Source: Phenylobacterium sp. (GTDB lineage: Bacteria > Pseudomonadota > Alphaproteobacteria > Caulobacterales > Caulobacteraceae). Taken from it: a DNA stretch of 64,000 nt. The notes beneath the pieces are model-generated. The model did not search any database. It was not told where the DNA came from and worked only from the letters and a program-made list of their open reading frames with translations. The translations under genes and the position numbers were made by a program. Positions 42,453 to 52,427 of the stretch are shown one piece after another. The stretch is taken from NCBI RefSeq assembly GCF_030698145.1, contig NZ_JAUYNW010000085.1, positions 1-64,000 on the forward strand, written 5' to 3'. Every line of letters begins with the position of its first letter. The first letter of the stretch is position 1.

Positions 42453-44183
42453 GTGGCCGGCGGCTTCCCGGCGATCTTCGATACGCCCGCCGGGGCCTAT
42501 GTCCTGGCCTTCGCGGAAGGCGGCCGCCGCGCGCTAGCTCGCGAGTGGGCCGGAACCGGACTGCACCGCTGGCTGCTCTCGCATCCGAAGGCCCAGGCCC
42601 TGGCCGGGCGACCCAAGGATCCGCGGCCCGTGGACCTGGCGGCGGGCCATCGTCTCCTGGCCGGCCGCTTTGAGTTCGGCGGCGCCTTGCTGGAGGCGGG
42701 CGTCGGCGGCGACCCCTGGGACCGTCCCAGCCCCTCGCGCCGCTTCGCCGCGGCCCTGCACCGGTTCGACTGGACCCGGGACCTGGTCGCTATCGGCGAC
42801 GAGGGCGCGGCCGAGGCCCTGCGCCTGACCCTGGACTGGCGGCGGCTGTTCGGCCGCTGGAACGGATTCGCCTGGTCGCCGGAGGTGCTGGAGCGGCGGG
42901 TGTTCAACCTGGCCTGCGCCGCCAAGCCAATCTGCTCCAAAGCCTCCGACGCTGAGGTGGCCCTGATCGCCCAGGACCTGGCCCGCCAGGCCCGCCATCT
43001 GGTCAGCTTGATCGACGGTCCGGTCCGCGCCGCCGAGCGCGCCTGCGCCGCGGCCTTGGCCGGCACGGCCCTGGGGGGCGACGCCGGCGAGGCCCTGATC
43101 GCCCAGGGCCTGTCGCGGCTCCAGCGATCCCTGCCCGTGACGGTGCAGCCGGACGGCGGCCACGCCTCGCGCTGCCCTCGCGCAGCCCTCGAACTCCTGC
43201 TGGACCTCCAGGCCCTGGACGAGGCCCTGGTCCAGCGCGGGATCGCCCCGCCCGACGAGATGCTGCGCGCCATCGACCGGTTGGCGGGCGCGGTGCGGTT
43301 CTTCACCCTGGCCGACGGCGGCCTGCCCGACCTGCAGGGCGGCGAGGGCGGGACCGCTGCCTATGTGGCCGCCGCCCGGGCCAGCGAAGGCGCCTCGACC
43401 AAACCGCCGGTGGCGCGCAACGGCTATCACCGGCTGGAGGGCCGCAGCCTGCAGGTGATCGCCGACGCCGCCCCGCCGGCCCGCGGACCCTGGAGCGTCA
43501 CCGCCTGCGCCCAGCCGCTGGCCATGGAGCTGTTGATCGGCGCGCGGCGGGTGATCGTCGGCAGCGCCTGGTCGCCCGACGCGGTGGGACCGCAGGCGCT
43601 TCGCGTGGCCGACGCCGCCTCGACGGCGACCCTCGCCGACGCGGTCTGCGGTGAACCGATCGGCGGCTTCCGGGCCGGGGTCCTGGGGCCGCGCCTGGTG
43701 GGCGCCTATGAGGCGGTCGACGCGCGCCGGCAAGAGGGCGACGGCGCCCTGTGGCTGGAGCTGGCCCATGACGGCTGGGTCAAGCGTTTCGGCCTGCGCC
43801 ATGAGCGCCGGCTCTATCTCGACCTCGCCGCCGACGAACTGCGCGGCGAGGACCGGTTCCTGACCGCGCGGCCGGGCGTCGACCTGGGCCCGGCCGGACG
43901 CCGCTTCATCCCCTTCGCCGTGCGCTTCCACCTCCATCCCGACGTGAAGGCCAGCCTGGCGCGCGACAGTAAGAGCGTGCTGCTGCAGGCCGGCGATCAG
44001 GAACACGGCTGGTGGCTGCGCAACGACGCCGCCGACGCCTCGGTGGAGCCCTCGGTGTTCTTCCAGGACGGCCAGCCCAAGCGCGCCCAGCAGATCGTCC
44101 TGCGCGGCCAGGCGCGGGTCGAGACCGGCGCCCGTGTGCGCTGGAAACTCGCCGCCGCGGAGATCTGGCCGCCGCCGCAATAG
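42453..44183 (+). CDS. heparinase II/III-family protein
   Basis: This 576-residue protein has an alpha/alpha-toroid N-terminal half (LDWRRLFGRWNGFAWSPEVLERRVFNLACA) and a beta-sandwich C-terminal half typical of the heparinase II/III family. That family cleaves uronate-containing polysaccharides by elimination. No signal peptide is visible at the GTG start (42453), which is unusual for an enzyme acting on polymers. In alphaproteobacteria this gene recurs between rpe and purH, so a conserved housekeeping role is likely, but unknown. Confidence 0.85.
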   Translation: MAGGFPAIFDTPAGAYVLAFAEGGRRALAREWAGTGLHRWLLSHPKAQALAGRPKDPRPVDLAAGHRLLAGRFEFGGALLEAGVGGDPWDRPSPSRRFAAALHRFDWTRDLVAIGDEGAAEALRLTLDWRRLFGRWNGFAWSPEVLERRVFNLACAAKPICSKASDAEVALIAQDLARQARHLVSLIDGPVRAAERACAAALAGTALGGDAGEALIAQGLSRLQRSLPVTVQPDGGHASRCPRAALELLLDLQALDEALVQRGIAPPDEMLRAIDRLAGAVRFFTLADGGLPDLQGGEGGTAAYVAAARASEGASTKPPVARNGYHRLEGRSLQVIADAAPPARGPWSVTACAQPLAMELLIGARRVIVGSAWSPDAVGPQALRVADAASTATLADAVCGEPIGGFRAGVLGPRLVGAYEAVDARRQEGDGALWLELAHDGWVKRFGLRHERRLYLDLAADELRGEDRFLTARPGVDLGPAGRRFIPFAVRFHLHPDVKASLARDSKSVLLQAGDQEHGWWLRNDAADASVEPSVFFQDGQPKRAQQIVLRGQARVETGARVRWKLAAAEIWPPPQ

Positions 44184-44342
44184 ACACGCTGCGAGCGCGC
44201 CGCATTGACTGGCGCGGGCGTCGGGCCTATGCCGCCGCCATTCCGCGTGACTGGCGAATGAAGGTGGGCGACCACCGGGGAGCGCGGGATCTCATATGCC
44301 GCTCGCCTGGGCAATTTCCTTGAAACGCATCAGGAGACTGCC

Positions 44343-45956
44343 GTGCCCGCCGCGCCGAATTTCCCGCCCGCCCCCGACCGTGTCGCGCCCAAGCGCGCCC
44401 TGATCTCGGTCTCCGACAAGACCGGCCTGGTCGAGGCCGCCAAGCTCCTGGCCGAGCTTGGCGTCGAGCTGGTCTCCACGGGCGGCACCCGCGCCGCCAT
44501 CGCCGCGGCCGGCCTGGCGGTGAAGGACGTGTCCGACCTCACCGGCTTCCCGGAGATGATGGACGGGCGGGTGAAGACCCTGCACCCCATCGTGCATGGC
44601 GGGCTGCTGGGGGTCCGCGACGCGCCCGACCACGCCAAGGCCATGGCCGACCACGGCATCGGCGCCATCGATATCGTCTACGTGAACCTCTACCCGTTCG
44701 AAGCCACGGTGGCGAAGGGCGGGAGCTTCGAGGACTGCGTCGAGAACATCGACATCGGCGGCCCGGCCATGGTGCGCTCGGCGGCCAAGAACCACGGCTA
44801 TGTGGCCATCTGCACCGAGATCGCCGACCTGGAAGAGGTGCTGGCGGAGCTGAAGGTGGACGGCGCCACGAGCCTCGAGTTGCGCAAGAAGCTGGCGGCG
44901 CGGGCCTATGCCCGGACCGCGGCCTATGACGCGGCGATCTCGGCCTGGTTCGTCAGGTCGCTGGGCGAGATCGCGCCGGCGCGACGCGCCTTCGCCGGCA
45001 AGCTGGTCCAGACCATGCGCTATGGCGAGAACCCGCATCAGGCCGCGGCCTTCTACGCCGAGGAGACCCCGCGCATCGGCGTCGCCACCGCCCGCCAGAT
45101 GCAGGGCAAGGCGCTCAGCTATAACAACATCGCCGACACCGACGCCGCCCTGGAGCTGGTGGCCGAGTTCGATCCCGCGGCGGGCGCCGCCGTGGCCATC
45201 ATCAAGCACGCCAATCCCTGCGGCGTGGCGCTGGGTCCGGACCTGAAGAGCGCCTATGAGCGCGCCCTGCAGTGCGACCCGGTCTCAGCCTTCGGCGGGA
45301 TCGTGGCGGTGAACCACCGACTGGACGCCGCCGCGGCCCGCGAGATCATCAAGATCTTCACCGAGGTGGTCGTCGCCCCCGAGGCCGACGAGGACGCCAT
45401 CGCCCTGTTCGCCAAGAAGAAGGACCTGCGCCTGCTGCTGACCGGCGGCCTGCCCGATCCGCGCGCGGCGGGTGACGCCTACAAGCAGGTGGCCGGCGGC
45501 TTCCTCGTGCAGAGCCGCGACACCGCCCACATCACGGCCGCCGACCTGAAGATCGTCACCAAGCGCCAGCCGACGCCGAGCGAGATCGCCGACATGCTGT
45601 TCGCCTTCACGGTGGCCAAGCACGTGAAGTCCAACGCCATCGTCTACGCCAAGGACGGCCAGACGGCGGGGATCGGCGCCGGCCAGATGAACCGCAAGGA
45701 CTCGGCCCGGATCGCGGCGTTGCGGGCGGGCGAGGCCGCGGAGGCCGCGGGCCTGCCGGCGTCGCTGGCCAAGGGTTCAGCCTGCGCCTCGGACGCCTTC
45801 TTCCCGTTCGCCGACGGCCTGCTGCAGGCGGCGGAGGCCGGGGCCACGGCGGTGATCCAGCCGGGCGGCTCGATCCGCGACCAGGAGGTGATCGACGCCG
45901 CCGACGCCGCGGGTCTGGCCATGGCCTTCACCGGCGTGCGGGTGTTCAGACACTAG
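44343..45956 (+). CDS. purH: PurH, AICAR transformylase/IMP cyclohydrolase
   Basis: It catalyses the last two steps of IMP synthesis. The 537-residue protein has the N-terminal cyclohydrolase domain ([44 protein letters not shown]). The C-terminal transformylase domain has [34 protein letters not shown] and a final [11 protein letters not shown]. The start is GTG (44343) with AGGAG upstream. An AT-rich hairpin lies after the stop. Confidence 0.97.
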   Translation: MPAAPNFPPAPDRVAPKRALISVSDKTGLVEAAKLLAELGVELVSTGGTRAAIAAAGLAVKDVSDLTGFPEMMDGRVKTLHPIVHGGLLGVRDAPDHAKAMADHGIGAIDIVYVNLYPFEATVAKGGSFEDCVENIDIGGPAMVRSAAKNHGYVAICTEIADLEEVLAELKVDGATSLELRKKLAARAYARTAAYDAAISAWFVRSLGEIAPARRAFAGKLVQTMRYGENPHQAAAFYAEETPRIGVATARQMQGKALSYNNIADTDAALELVAEFDPAAGAAVAIIKHANPCGVALGPDLKSAYERALQCDPVSAFGGIVAVNHRLDAAAAREIIKIFTEVVVAPEADEDAIALFAKKKDLRLLLTGGLPDPRAAGDAYKQVAGGFLVQSRDTAHITAADLKIVTKRQPTPSEIADMLFAFTVAKHVKSNAIVYAKDGQTAGIGAGQMNRKDSARIAALRAGEAAEAAGLPASLAKGSACASDAFFPFADGLLQAAEAGATAVIQPGGSIRDQEVIDAADAAGLAMAFTGVRVFRH

Positions 45957-45985
45957 ATCAGATGGACCTTCGCCCAGGCGAAAAC

Positions 45986-46010
45986 ATAACTGATTGATTT
46001 AGTTATCTTT
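45986..46010 (+). terminator. candidate terminator after purH
   Basis: ATAACT and AGTTAT form a six-pair AT stem around a nine-base loop, followed by CTTTTCTTT. It lies 30 bases after the purH stop and runs into the last codons of the convergent glutamate dehydrogenase gene. The weak stem makes its strength doubtful. Confidence 0.35.
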
Positions 46011-49000
46011 TCTTTCCGACATCCATCGTCGCCAGCTCGCGCAGGGCGGCGTTGGCGATGGTGAGCTTGGCGAAGCTCCAGCCGCCGCCGGCGGCCTCGA
46101 TCTCCTCCACCGACTTGCGGGCGGCCTCGGCGAGGTCGCGGCGCAGGGCCGTCCAGGAGCCGATGGCGGCCTGGGCGGTCTGCACCGTCTCGCCGGCCTG
46201 GGCGTTCCCCGAGAAGGCCATGATGGCGCGGGTCACCGAGGCCTGCTCGGCCAGCAGGTCCTCCACCAGCCGCCGCACGGCGGTGCGCTCGAAGCTGTCG
46301 CCGGCCGTGAAGCCGCCCGCCGCGGCGCGCAGCCGGTCGAAGGCGAAGGCGCGGCCCACCTGGTGGTAGAGCCGGGCGACGTTGGGCAGGGCCCAGCTCG
46401 AGGCGTCGGCCAGGTCGACCAGGTCGACGGCGGTGGTCAGGGGCTGCAGGTTGGCGACCTGGCGGGCGAGGTCCTCGGGGGCGCCGGCCTCGGTCATGCG
46501 GACCACCTGGGCTTCCAGGCGTTCGCGCTCGACCGGGGAGAGGATCTCCGGGATGAGCTTCTTGAGCGTCGCCGCGCCGGGACCATAGCGCCTGACCAGG
46601 GCCTCAACCCCGCCGCCGGAGCGGGCGGCGCGTCGGGCCAGCCAGAAGGTCTCACCGCGCAGGGTGTAGGCCAGTCGCCGGTAGAGGGCCATCTGACCCG
46701 CGGCTGGAACCTTGCCGTCCAGGGCCGAGACCTGATCCCACAACGCCGGGAGGGCCAGCACCGCCTTAGCCGCCTCGTAGGCGGTGACGAAGGCGGTCAC
46801 GTCGCAGGAGGCCGCGGTCATCAGCCGTTCCGGGAAGGACGGGCCGCAACGGTTGACGACGTCGTTCGCCGTCACCGTGGTGATGATCTCGCGGCGCAGG
46901 CGGTGGCGGCGCAGGGCCTCGTCGAACTTGCGAACGCCCTTGGGGAAATAGCCCTCCAGGATGTCCTCGAAGAACGGGTCGTCGGGGACCTCGCTCTCGA
47001 TCATGTGCCGCTTGAGCTCCAGCTTGCCGTAGGCCAGCAGGATGGCCTCCTCGGGCCGTGTCAGGCCCTTCCCGGCCTTGCGGCGATCGGCGATGACATT
47101 GGCGTCGGGCAGGCCCTCGACCGCGCGGTCGAGTTGGCCGCGCGACTCCAGCAGACTCATGAACCGGGCGTGCGGCTCCAGCTCGCCCGGGGCGTCCAGG
47201 TCCATCAGCGACAGGGCCAGGGTCTGGTCGTAGTTGTGGGTCAGGACGTGGCGGCCCACGTCATCGGTCATCGACTTCAGCAGCTTGTCGCGCTTGGGTC
47301 GGTTGAACACCCCGTGGCGCTCCAGCGTGCCGGTGAGGATCTTGATATTGACCTCGTGGTCGGACGAATCGACCCCCGCGGAATTGTCGATGGCGTCGGT
47401 GTTGATCCGCCCGCCGCCGAGCGCGAAGGCGATGCGGCCGGCCTGGGTGAGGCCGAGATTGGCGCCCTCGCCCACCACCTTGACCTTGAGCTCGTCGGCG
47501 TTGACGCGGATGGCGTCATTGGCCTTGTCGCCCACCTCGATGTGGGTCTCGCCGCGCGCCTTCACATAGGTCCCGATGCCGCCGACATAGAGCAGCTCGG
47601 CCGGCGCCTTGAGGATGGCGTTCATCAGCTCGGCCGGGGTCAGGCTGTCGGCCTCGACGCCCAGCAGGGCCTTGATCTCGCGGCTGAGCGGGATCGACTT
47701 CAGCGCCCGGGAGAACACCCCGCCGCCCTTGGAGATCTTCTTGCGGTCGTAGTCGTCCCAGGACGAGCGCGGCAGGGCGAACATCCGCTCGCGTTCCCTG
47801 TAGGAGGCGGCGATGTCGGGGTTGGGATCGATGAAGATGTGGCGGTGGTCGAAGGCGGCCTGGAGCCGTGTCTGGGTCGAGAGCAGCATGCCGTTGCCGA
47901 ACACGTCGCCGGACAGGTCGCCCACGCCCACCACGGTGAAGGGCTCGGTCTGGATATCCTTGCCCAGTTCGCGGAAGTGGCGCCTGACCGCTTCCCAGGC
48001 GCCGCGGGCGGTGATGCCCATGACCTTGTGGTCGTAGCCGGCCGAACCGCCTGAGGCGAAGGCGTCGCCCAGCCAGAAGCCGTAGGACTCGGCCACGCCG
48101 TTGGCGATGTCGGAGAAGGTGGCCGTGCCCTTGTCGGCGGCGACCACCAGATAGGGATCGTCCCCGTCATGGACCACCACGCCCTGCGGGTGGATCACCT
48201 TGCCCTCGGCGTCGAGGTTGTCGGTGAGGTCGAGCAGGCCGCAGAGGAAGGTCTTGTAGGCCCGGATGGCCTCGGCGCGCACGGCGTCCTGGGTTCCGCC
48301 CTTGGGTAGCTGCTTGGGATAGAAGCCGCCCTTGGAACCCACCGGCACGATGACGGCGTTCTTGGTCTGCTGGGCCTTCACCAGGCCCAGCACCTCGGTG
48401 CGGAAGTCGTCGCGGCGGTCGGACCAGCGCAGGCCGCCGCGGGCGACGGGGCCGAAGCGCAGGTGGACGCCCTCCACATGGGTCGCCCAGACGAAGATCT
48501 CGCGATAGGGCTTGGGCAGGGGCAGGTCGGCGACCTCGGGGGAGGCGACCTTGAAGCTGATATAGGGTTTCACCCGGCCTTCGGCGTCGAGCTGGTAGTA
48601 GTTGGTCCGCACGGTCGCGGCGACCAGCAGGGCCAGGCGGCGCAGAACCCGGTCGTCGTCCAGGCTCTCGACCAGCTGCAGGGCCGAGGTGATCTCTTCC
48701 ATCACCTTCATGGCCTGGCCGGAACGGGCGGTCAGGTCGGCGGCGATCGCCGGATCGAACTTGGTGCGGAACAGATCGAGGATCAGCCGCGCCACGCCCG
48801 GATGGTTGGAGAGGGCGGTCTCGGTGACCCGCTGGCTGGGATCGAGGCCAGACTGCTGGCGGTGGCGCGACAGGGCCCGGATCAGGGCCGCCTCGCGCCA
48901 GGAGATCGAGAGCTCGAGCACCAGGCGGTTGAAGCCGTCGTTCTCGGTGGAGCCGGTCCAGACCGCCACGAAGGCGTCCTCGAAGGCGGCGCGCAGGTCG

Positions 49001-50847
49001 TCGAACACCAGGTGCCCGCCGTGGGCGTCGTCGATCTCGAACTCGTGGACATGGACCCGCCTGGCGCCGGCCCGCATGACCGGGAAGCCGTTCTCGACCA
49101 TGGCCTTGAGGCCCATGTTCTCCAGCATCGGCAACACGTCGGCCAGGGGCGCGGGCGCGCCCGGACGGTAGAGCTTGAAGCGGAACTGGGTATTGGCGTC
49201 GGCGGGACGGCGGAAGGCGCGCACCCGCACCGGCTCGTCGGGATCCAGGCTCTCGATGACGGCGATGTCGGCCAGGGCCTCGTCGACGTCGTAGCGTTCG
49301 CGGTAGCCAGCGGAGAAGGCCTCGGCGTAGCGGCCGACGATCTGCGCCACCTGTGGAGTGTCGCGGCCCGAGGCGCGCACGGCCGCGGAGAAGCGGTCGG
49401 CCCAGGTGCGCGAGGCCGCGGCGATCTGGGCCTCGACCACCTTCAGGTTGGGCTCGTCATGGGCGCCCGGCTGGAAGCCGATGATGAAGTGCACCCGGGC
49501 CAGGGGCGAGTCCGTGAAGCTCGGATAATAGGCTGAGACCCGGCCGCCATAGGCGTGGGCCAGCAGGTCGCCGGCCCGTTCGCGCAGGTCGGAATCGTAG
49601 CGCTCGCGCGGCACGTAGAGCAGGACCGAGGCGAAGCGGTCGAAGGGGTCGCGGCGTTCGAAGACGCGGACCCGCGGCCGGTCGTTGAGGTGCAGGATGG
49701 CCAGCGCCGTGGCCAGCAGATCGTCCTCGGCGGCCTGGAACAGCTCGTCCCGGGGATAGGTCTCCAGGATGTTGCGCATGCGCTTTTCGTTGTGGCTGCC
49801 AGGGGCTTTGGCGGCGCGGGCCAGGACGTGGGCGACCTTGGCGCGGATCATCGGCACGGCGTGAGCCGGCTCGTCATAGGCCTCGGCGGTGACCCGGCCG
49901 CCGAAGCGGATCTCGCCCGAGGGCTTGCCGTCGGCGCCGTAACGCTTGACCCCGACATAGTCCATGTAGCCCCGGCGATGGACGCGGGAGCGGACGTTGG
50001 ACTTGGCCACGGTGACCGGATCGGTTCCGAGGCCCGCCTGGATCTGGGCGGTGAGCAGGGCGGGCTCGGAGGTCCGGCGCAGGACGGTGCGCTCGGGATC
50101 GCGCAGCACGCCCAGGCCGCCTTCCGGCAGGTAGAGCGGTTCCTCGGGCGCGTAGTCGCCGTTGGGCAGGCGCGGATACTCGTAGATCCGGGCGCCCAGA
50201 TAGACGAAGTGCTCGTCGTGCAGCCATTCGAGGAAGGCGACGTTCTCGTCGCGGGCGGCGCTGGCCGGCGAGGTCTTCAGCTCCCCGATCGTGCGCGAGA
50301 TCAGGGCCAGCATGGCCGGGAAGTCCTCGACCGCGGCGCGGACGTCAGCGAGGGTCGCCTGCAGCCCGGCGACCAGGGCGGCCTCGCGGTCGGCGCCGAC
50401 CCGCTCCAGGATCACCTGGATCATCGACTCCCGCTTGACCGCGCCGTCCTGCGCTCGCGCGCCCTTGCGGTCACGGGCGACGGCGACGATGGGGTGGAAC
50501 ATGGCCCTGACCGACAGGCCCTGGTCGGCGATCTCGCCCATCACGCTGTCGACCAGGAAGGGGGCGTCGGCCTGCAGGATCTCCAGGCGCTCCAGGTCGG
50601 ACGAGCCCGCGATGGGGGCCAGCCGGATCACCGGCGCCGAGCCCTTGCGGGTGGCCGCGAAGGCCCAGAAGTCGGCCAGCAGGGCGGCCAGGGCCGAGGT
50701 GGCGATCTCGGGCAGTTCGTCCGGCGCGGCGTCCTCGGCGGCCTGGCCGATGAAGTCGCGCGCCGCGTCGCTGTCGTCGCCCGCGATCTGGCCGAAGGCC
50801 GCGATCAGGGCGCGCTGGGCGGAGCTCTTTCGGGGGGCCTTGCTCAT
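46003..50847 (-). CDS. gdhZ: large NAD-specific glutamate dehydrogenase (GDH-180 type)
   Basis: It oxidises glutamate to 2-oxoglutarate with NAD. The 1614-residue length is typical of the 180-kDa class; in Caulobacter crescentus the homologue GdhZ also slows FtsZ assembly. An N-terminal regulatory region with ACT-like segments (about 1-700) precedes the catalytic core. The core shows VHLRFGPVARGGLRWSDRRDDFRTEVLGLVKAQ, KNAVIVPVGSKGGF (catalytic Lys) and the Rossmann part GVGDLSGDVFGNGML. The position beside purH fits Caulobacteraceae. A strong hairpin lies 23 bases before the ATG. Confidence 0.95.
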   Translation of the reverse strand: MSKAPRKSSAQRALIAAFGQIAGDDSDAARDFIGQAAEDAAPDELPEIATSALAALLADFWAFAATRKGSAPVIRLAPIAGSSDLERLEILQADAPFLVDSVMGEIADQGLSVRAMFHPIVAVARDRKGARAQDGAVKRESMIQVILERVGADREAALVAGLQATLADVRAAVEDFPAMLALISRTIGELKTSPASAARDENVAFLEWLHDEHFVYLGARIYEYPRLPNGDYAPEEPLYLPEGGLGVLRDPERTVLRRTSEPALLTAQIQAGLGTDPVTVAKSNVRSRVHRRGYMDYVGVKRYGADGKPSGEIRFGGRVTAEAYDEPAHAVPMIRAKVAHVLARAAKAPGSHNEKRMRNILETYPRDELFQAAEDDLLATALAILHLNDRPRVRVFERRDPFDRFASVLLYVPRERYDSDLRERAGDLLAHAYGGRVSAYYPSFTDSPLARVHFIIGFQPGAHDEPNLKVVEAQIAAASRTWADRFSAAVRASGRDTPQVAQIVGRYAEAFSAGYRERYDVDEALADIAVIESLDPDEPVRVRAFRRPADANTQFRFKLYRPGAPAPLADVLPMLENMGLKAMVENGFPVMRAGARRVHVHEFEIDDAHGGHLVFDDLRAAFEDAFVAVWTGSTENDGFNRLVLELSISWREAALIRALSRHRQQSGLDPSQRVTETALSNHPGVARLILDLFRTKFDPAIAADLTARSGQAMKVMEEITSALQLVESLDDDRVLRRLALLVAATVRTNYYQLDAEGRVKPYISFKVASPEVADLPLPKPYREIFVWATHVEGVHLRFGPVARGGLRWSDRRDDFRTEVLGLVKAQQTKNAVIVPVGSKGGFYPKQLPKGGTQDAVRAEAIRAYKTFLCGLLDLTDNLDAEGKVIHPQGVVVHDGDDPYLVVAADKGTATFSDIANGVAESYGFWLGDAFASGGSAGYDHKVMGITARGAWEAVRRHFRELGKDIQTEPFTVVGVGDLSGDVFGNGMLLSTQTRLQAAFDHRHIFIDPNPDIAASYRERERMFALPRSSWDDYDRKKISKGGGVFSRALKSIPLSREIKALLGVEADSLTPAELMNAILKAPAELLYVGGIGTYVKARGETHIEVGDKANDAIRVNADELKVKVVGEGANLGLTQAGRIAFALGGGRINTDAIDNSAGVDSSDHEVNIKILTGTLERHGVFNRPKRDKLLKSMTDDVGRHVLTHNYDQTLALSLMDLDAPGELEPHARFMSLLESRGQLDRAVEGLPDANVIADRRKAGKGLTRPEEAILLAYGKLELKRHMIESEVPDDPFFEDILEGYFPKGVRKFDEALRRHRLRREIITTVTANDVVNRCGPSFPERLMTAASCDVTAFVTAYEAAKAVLALPALWDQVSALDGKVPAAGQMALYRRLAYTLRGETFWLARRAARSGGGVEALVRRYGPGAATLKKLIPEILSPVERERLEAQVVRMTEAGAPEDLARQVANLQPLTTAVDLVDLADASSWALPNVARLYHQVGRAFAFDRLRAAAGGFTAGDSFERTAVRRLVEDLLAEQASVTRAIMAFSGNAQAGETVQTAQAAIGSWTALRRDLAEAARKSVEEIEAAGGGWSFAKLTIANAALRELATMDVGKKR

Positions 50848-50869
50848 ATCCGGGCTCCGGACACGAGAA

Positions 50870-50897
50870 CGCCGCCGGAGGAGAGAGTCCGGCGGCG
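50870..50897 (-). promoter_or_regulatory. hairpin in the glutamate dehydrogenase 5' leader
   Basis: CGCCGCCGGA and TCCGGCGGCG pair perfectly around an eight-base purine loop. On the minus strand the hairpin lies 23 bases upstream of the ATG, just before a weak GGAG ribosome site. It could affect translation or mRNA stability, or be the end of another element. Confidence 0.4.
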
Positions 50898-50973
50898 CGT
50901 TGTCCCGCCCTGGGGGGGGAGGCGGAACACTCGGGGCTCGCAGCGGCGGGGGCTAACGCCGGCGTCGCCAAGA

Positions 50974-50992
50974 GTTCGGGAGGAACCCGAAC
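50974..50992 (-). terminator. hairpin after the AI-2E transporter gene
   Basis: GTTCGGG and CCCGAAC pair around AGGAA, about 46 bases after the transporter stop on the minus strand. There is no T run, so at most it is a Rho-assisted or mRNA-protecting structure. Confidence 0.3.
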
Positions 50993-51037
50993 AACACTGA
51001 GATAGGAAGGAAACGGCCAAGTTGAAGACCCTGGTTT

Positions 51038-52174
51038 TCAGGATTTGGGTTCACGCTTGCGTGACGCGGGGGTGCGCCTTTCGGGCGCGGGGTTTTTGTC
51101 CGGAGACCCGATGGGTTTGTGCTCGCGCAGCTTCTCCGGCTCGCCGTCGGCTGACAGCAGCACCGCCAGCCAGCGGGTGCCGCTGAACTGGGCCAGGATC
51201 ACCATGACCATGACGGTGAGCGGGGTGGACAGGAACATGCCGGTCGTGCCCCACAGCACGCCCCAGAAGGCCAGGCTGAGCAAGACCACCACCGGGTCCA
51301 TGTTGAGGCTGTCGCCCTGCATACGCGGCAGAATGATGTTGCCGACCACGAACTGGATGGCCTGCAGCACCCCCAGCAGGATCACCGCCGGCCAGAAGGT
51401 GGGGAACTGGATCAGCGCGAAGACCGGCGGCGCCAGGATGCCCACCGCCCCGCCGATCACCGGGATGTAGGAGGCGATGAAGATCAGGAAGGCCCAGAAG
51501 ACCGCGTTGTCGAGGCCCATCACGGCCATGGCGATCCAGGAGGCCACCGCGATGATCAGGCCGGTGACCGTCTGGACCCACAGATAGCGCTCCACCCCGT
51601 CGCGGATGCGGCGGAAGGCCGCCATGGCCTCGGCGCGCTCGGCATGGTGCGGGAACAGGCCCACCACCTTGCGCTGGAACCCGCGCCGCGAGGCGATGAT
51701 GAAGCCCAGATAGATCAGGATGAAGAAGGCGTCGGAGGCGAAGCCCTGCAAGCCCTTGGCGATGTCGGCCAGGTAGGCGCTGGGATTCAGCCGCACGAAC
51801 AGCTCGCTGACCGTCGGCGGCACGTCGATACCCAGCAGGCCCGCCACCTGGGCGATCAGGCCGTTGAGCCGAGGGGTGTAGGCGACCAGTTGGCCGACGA
51901 AGCTGGTGGCGTTCTCGGCGATGACGAAGGTCGAGCCGCCGAACAGCAGCACCGACAGCACGATGGCGCTGGGCAGGGCGGCGCCCTCGCTCACCCAGGG
52001 CAGGCGCGAGCGGATCACCCGGGCGAAGCCGTCGATCATCACCGCCAGGAAGACGGCCAGCGCCAGGGGGGTGAGGATGCCGCGAAGCAGGTAGAGGGTC
52101 GCGCCGCAGGCGATCACCGCGAGGATGACGAGGGCGGTGCGGCTGACGGTCGACGGGGGAGCGGTTTCGGGCAT
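51038..52174 (-). CDS. AI-2E family transporter
   Basis: This 378-residue inner-membrane protein has about seven to eight spans and the family ending FWAFLIFIASYIPVIGGAVGI, VGNIILPRMQGDSLNMDPVVVLLSLAFWG and FLSTPLTVMVMVILAQ. The family includes the AI-2 exporter TqsA and sodium/proton antiporters, so the substrate is open. The last 40 residues are charged and proline-rich. The ATG at 52174 replaces a start 21 codons upstream. Confidence 0.9.
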   Translation of the reverse strand: MPETAPPSTVSRTALVILAVIACGATLYLLRGILTPLALAVFLAVMIDGFARVIRSRLPWVSEGAALPSAIVLSVLLFGGSTFVIAENATSFVGQLVAYTPRLNGLIAQVAGLLGIDVPPTVSELFVRLNPSAYLADIAKGLQGFASDAFFILIYLGFIIASRRGFQRKVVGLFPHHAERAEAMAAFRRIRDGVERYLWVQTVTGLIIAVASWIAMAVMGLDNAVFWAFLIFIASYIPVIGGAVGILAPPVFALIQFPTFWPAVILLGVLQAIQFVVGNIILPRMQGDSLNMDPVVVLLSLAFWGVLWGTTGMFLSTPLTVMVMVILAQFSGTRWLAVLLSADGEPEKLREHKPIGSPDKNPAPERRTPASRKREPKS

Positions 52175-52427
52175 CGGTCTCTTGCGGCGCACTCTGGGGT
52201 CGGACGCGACTGTCCGCGCCGGGGAGGTCCGCGTCAATTTTGGCGACCCCTACCCTGTTTTGGGCTTAGATGGGAGGCATTTTGCCGTCTGAACGTTAAA
52301 TTTTGGTCCACCCTGCCCGATTTTCTCAAGTTATCGGCAATCACGTTTCATTCAACCGATGGCGGTGGTCGGCGGCGCGCGGCGGCGATAGCTTGGCCGA
52401 CGCCACGAAAACCCCTTGGAGCACCCT

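Noticed and set aside
46363-48054. 563-aa and similar long plus-strand ORFs under the glutamate dehydrogenase gene
   Set aside because: All mirror the 1614-aa minus-strand gene and lack protein-like motifs.
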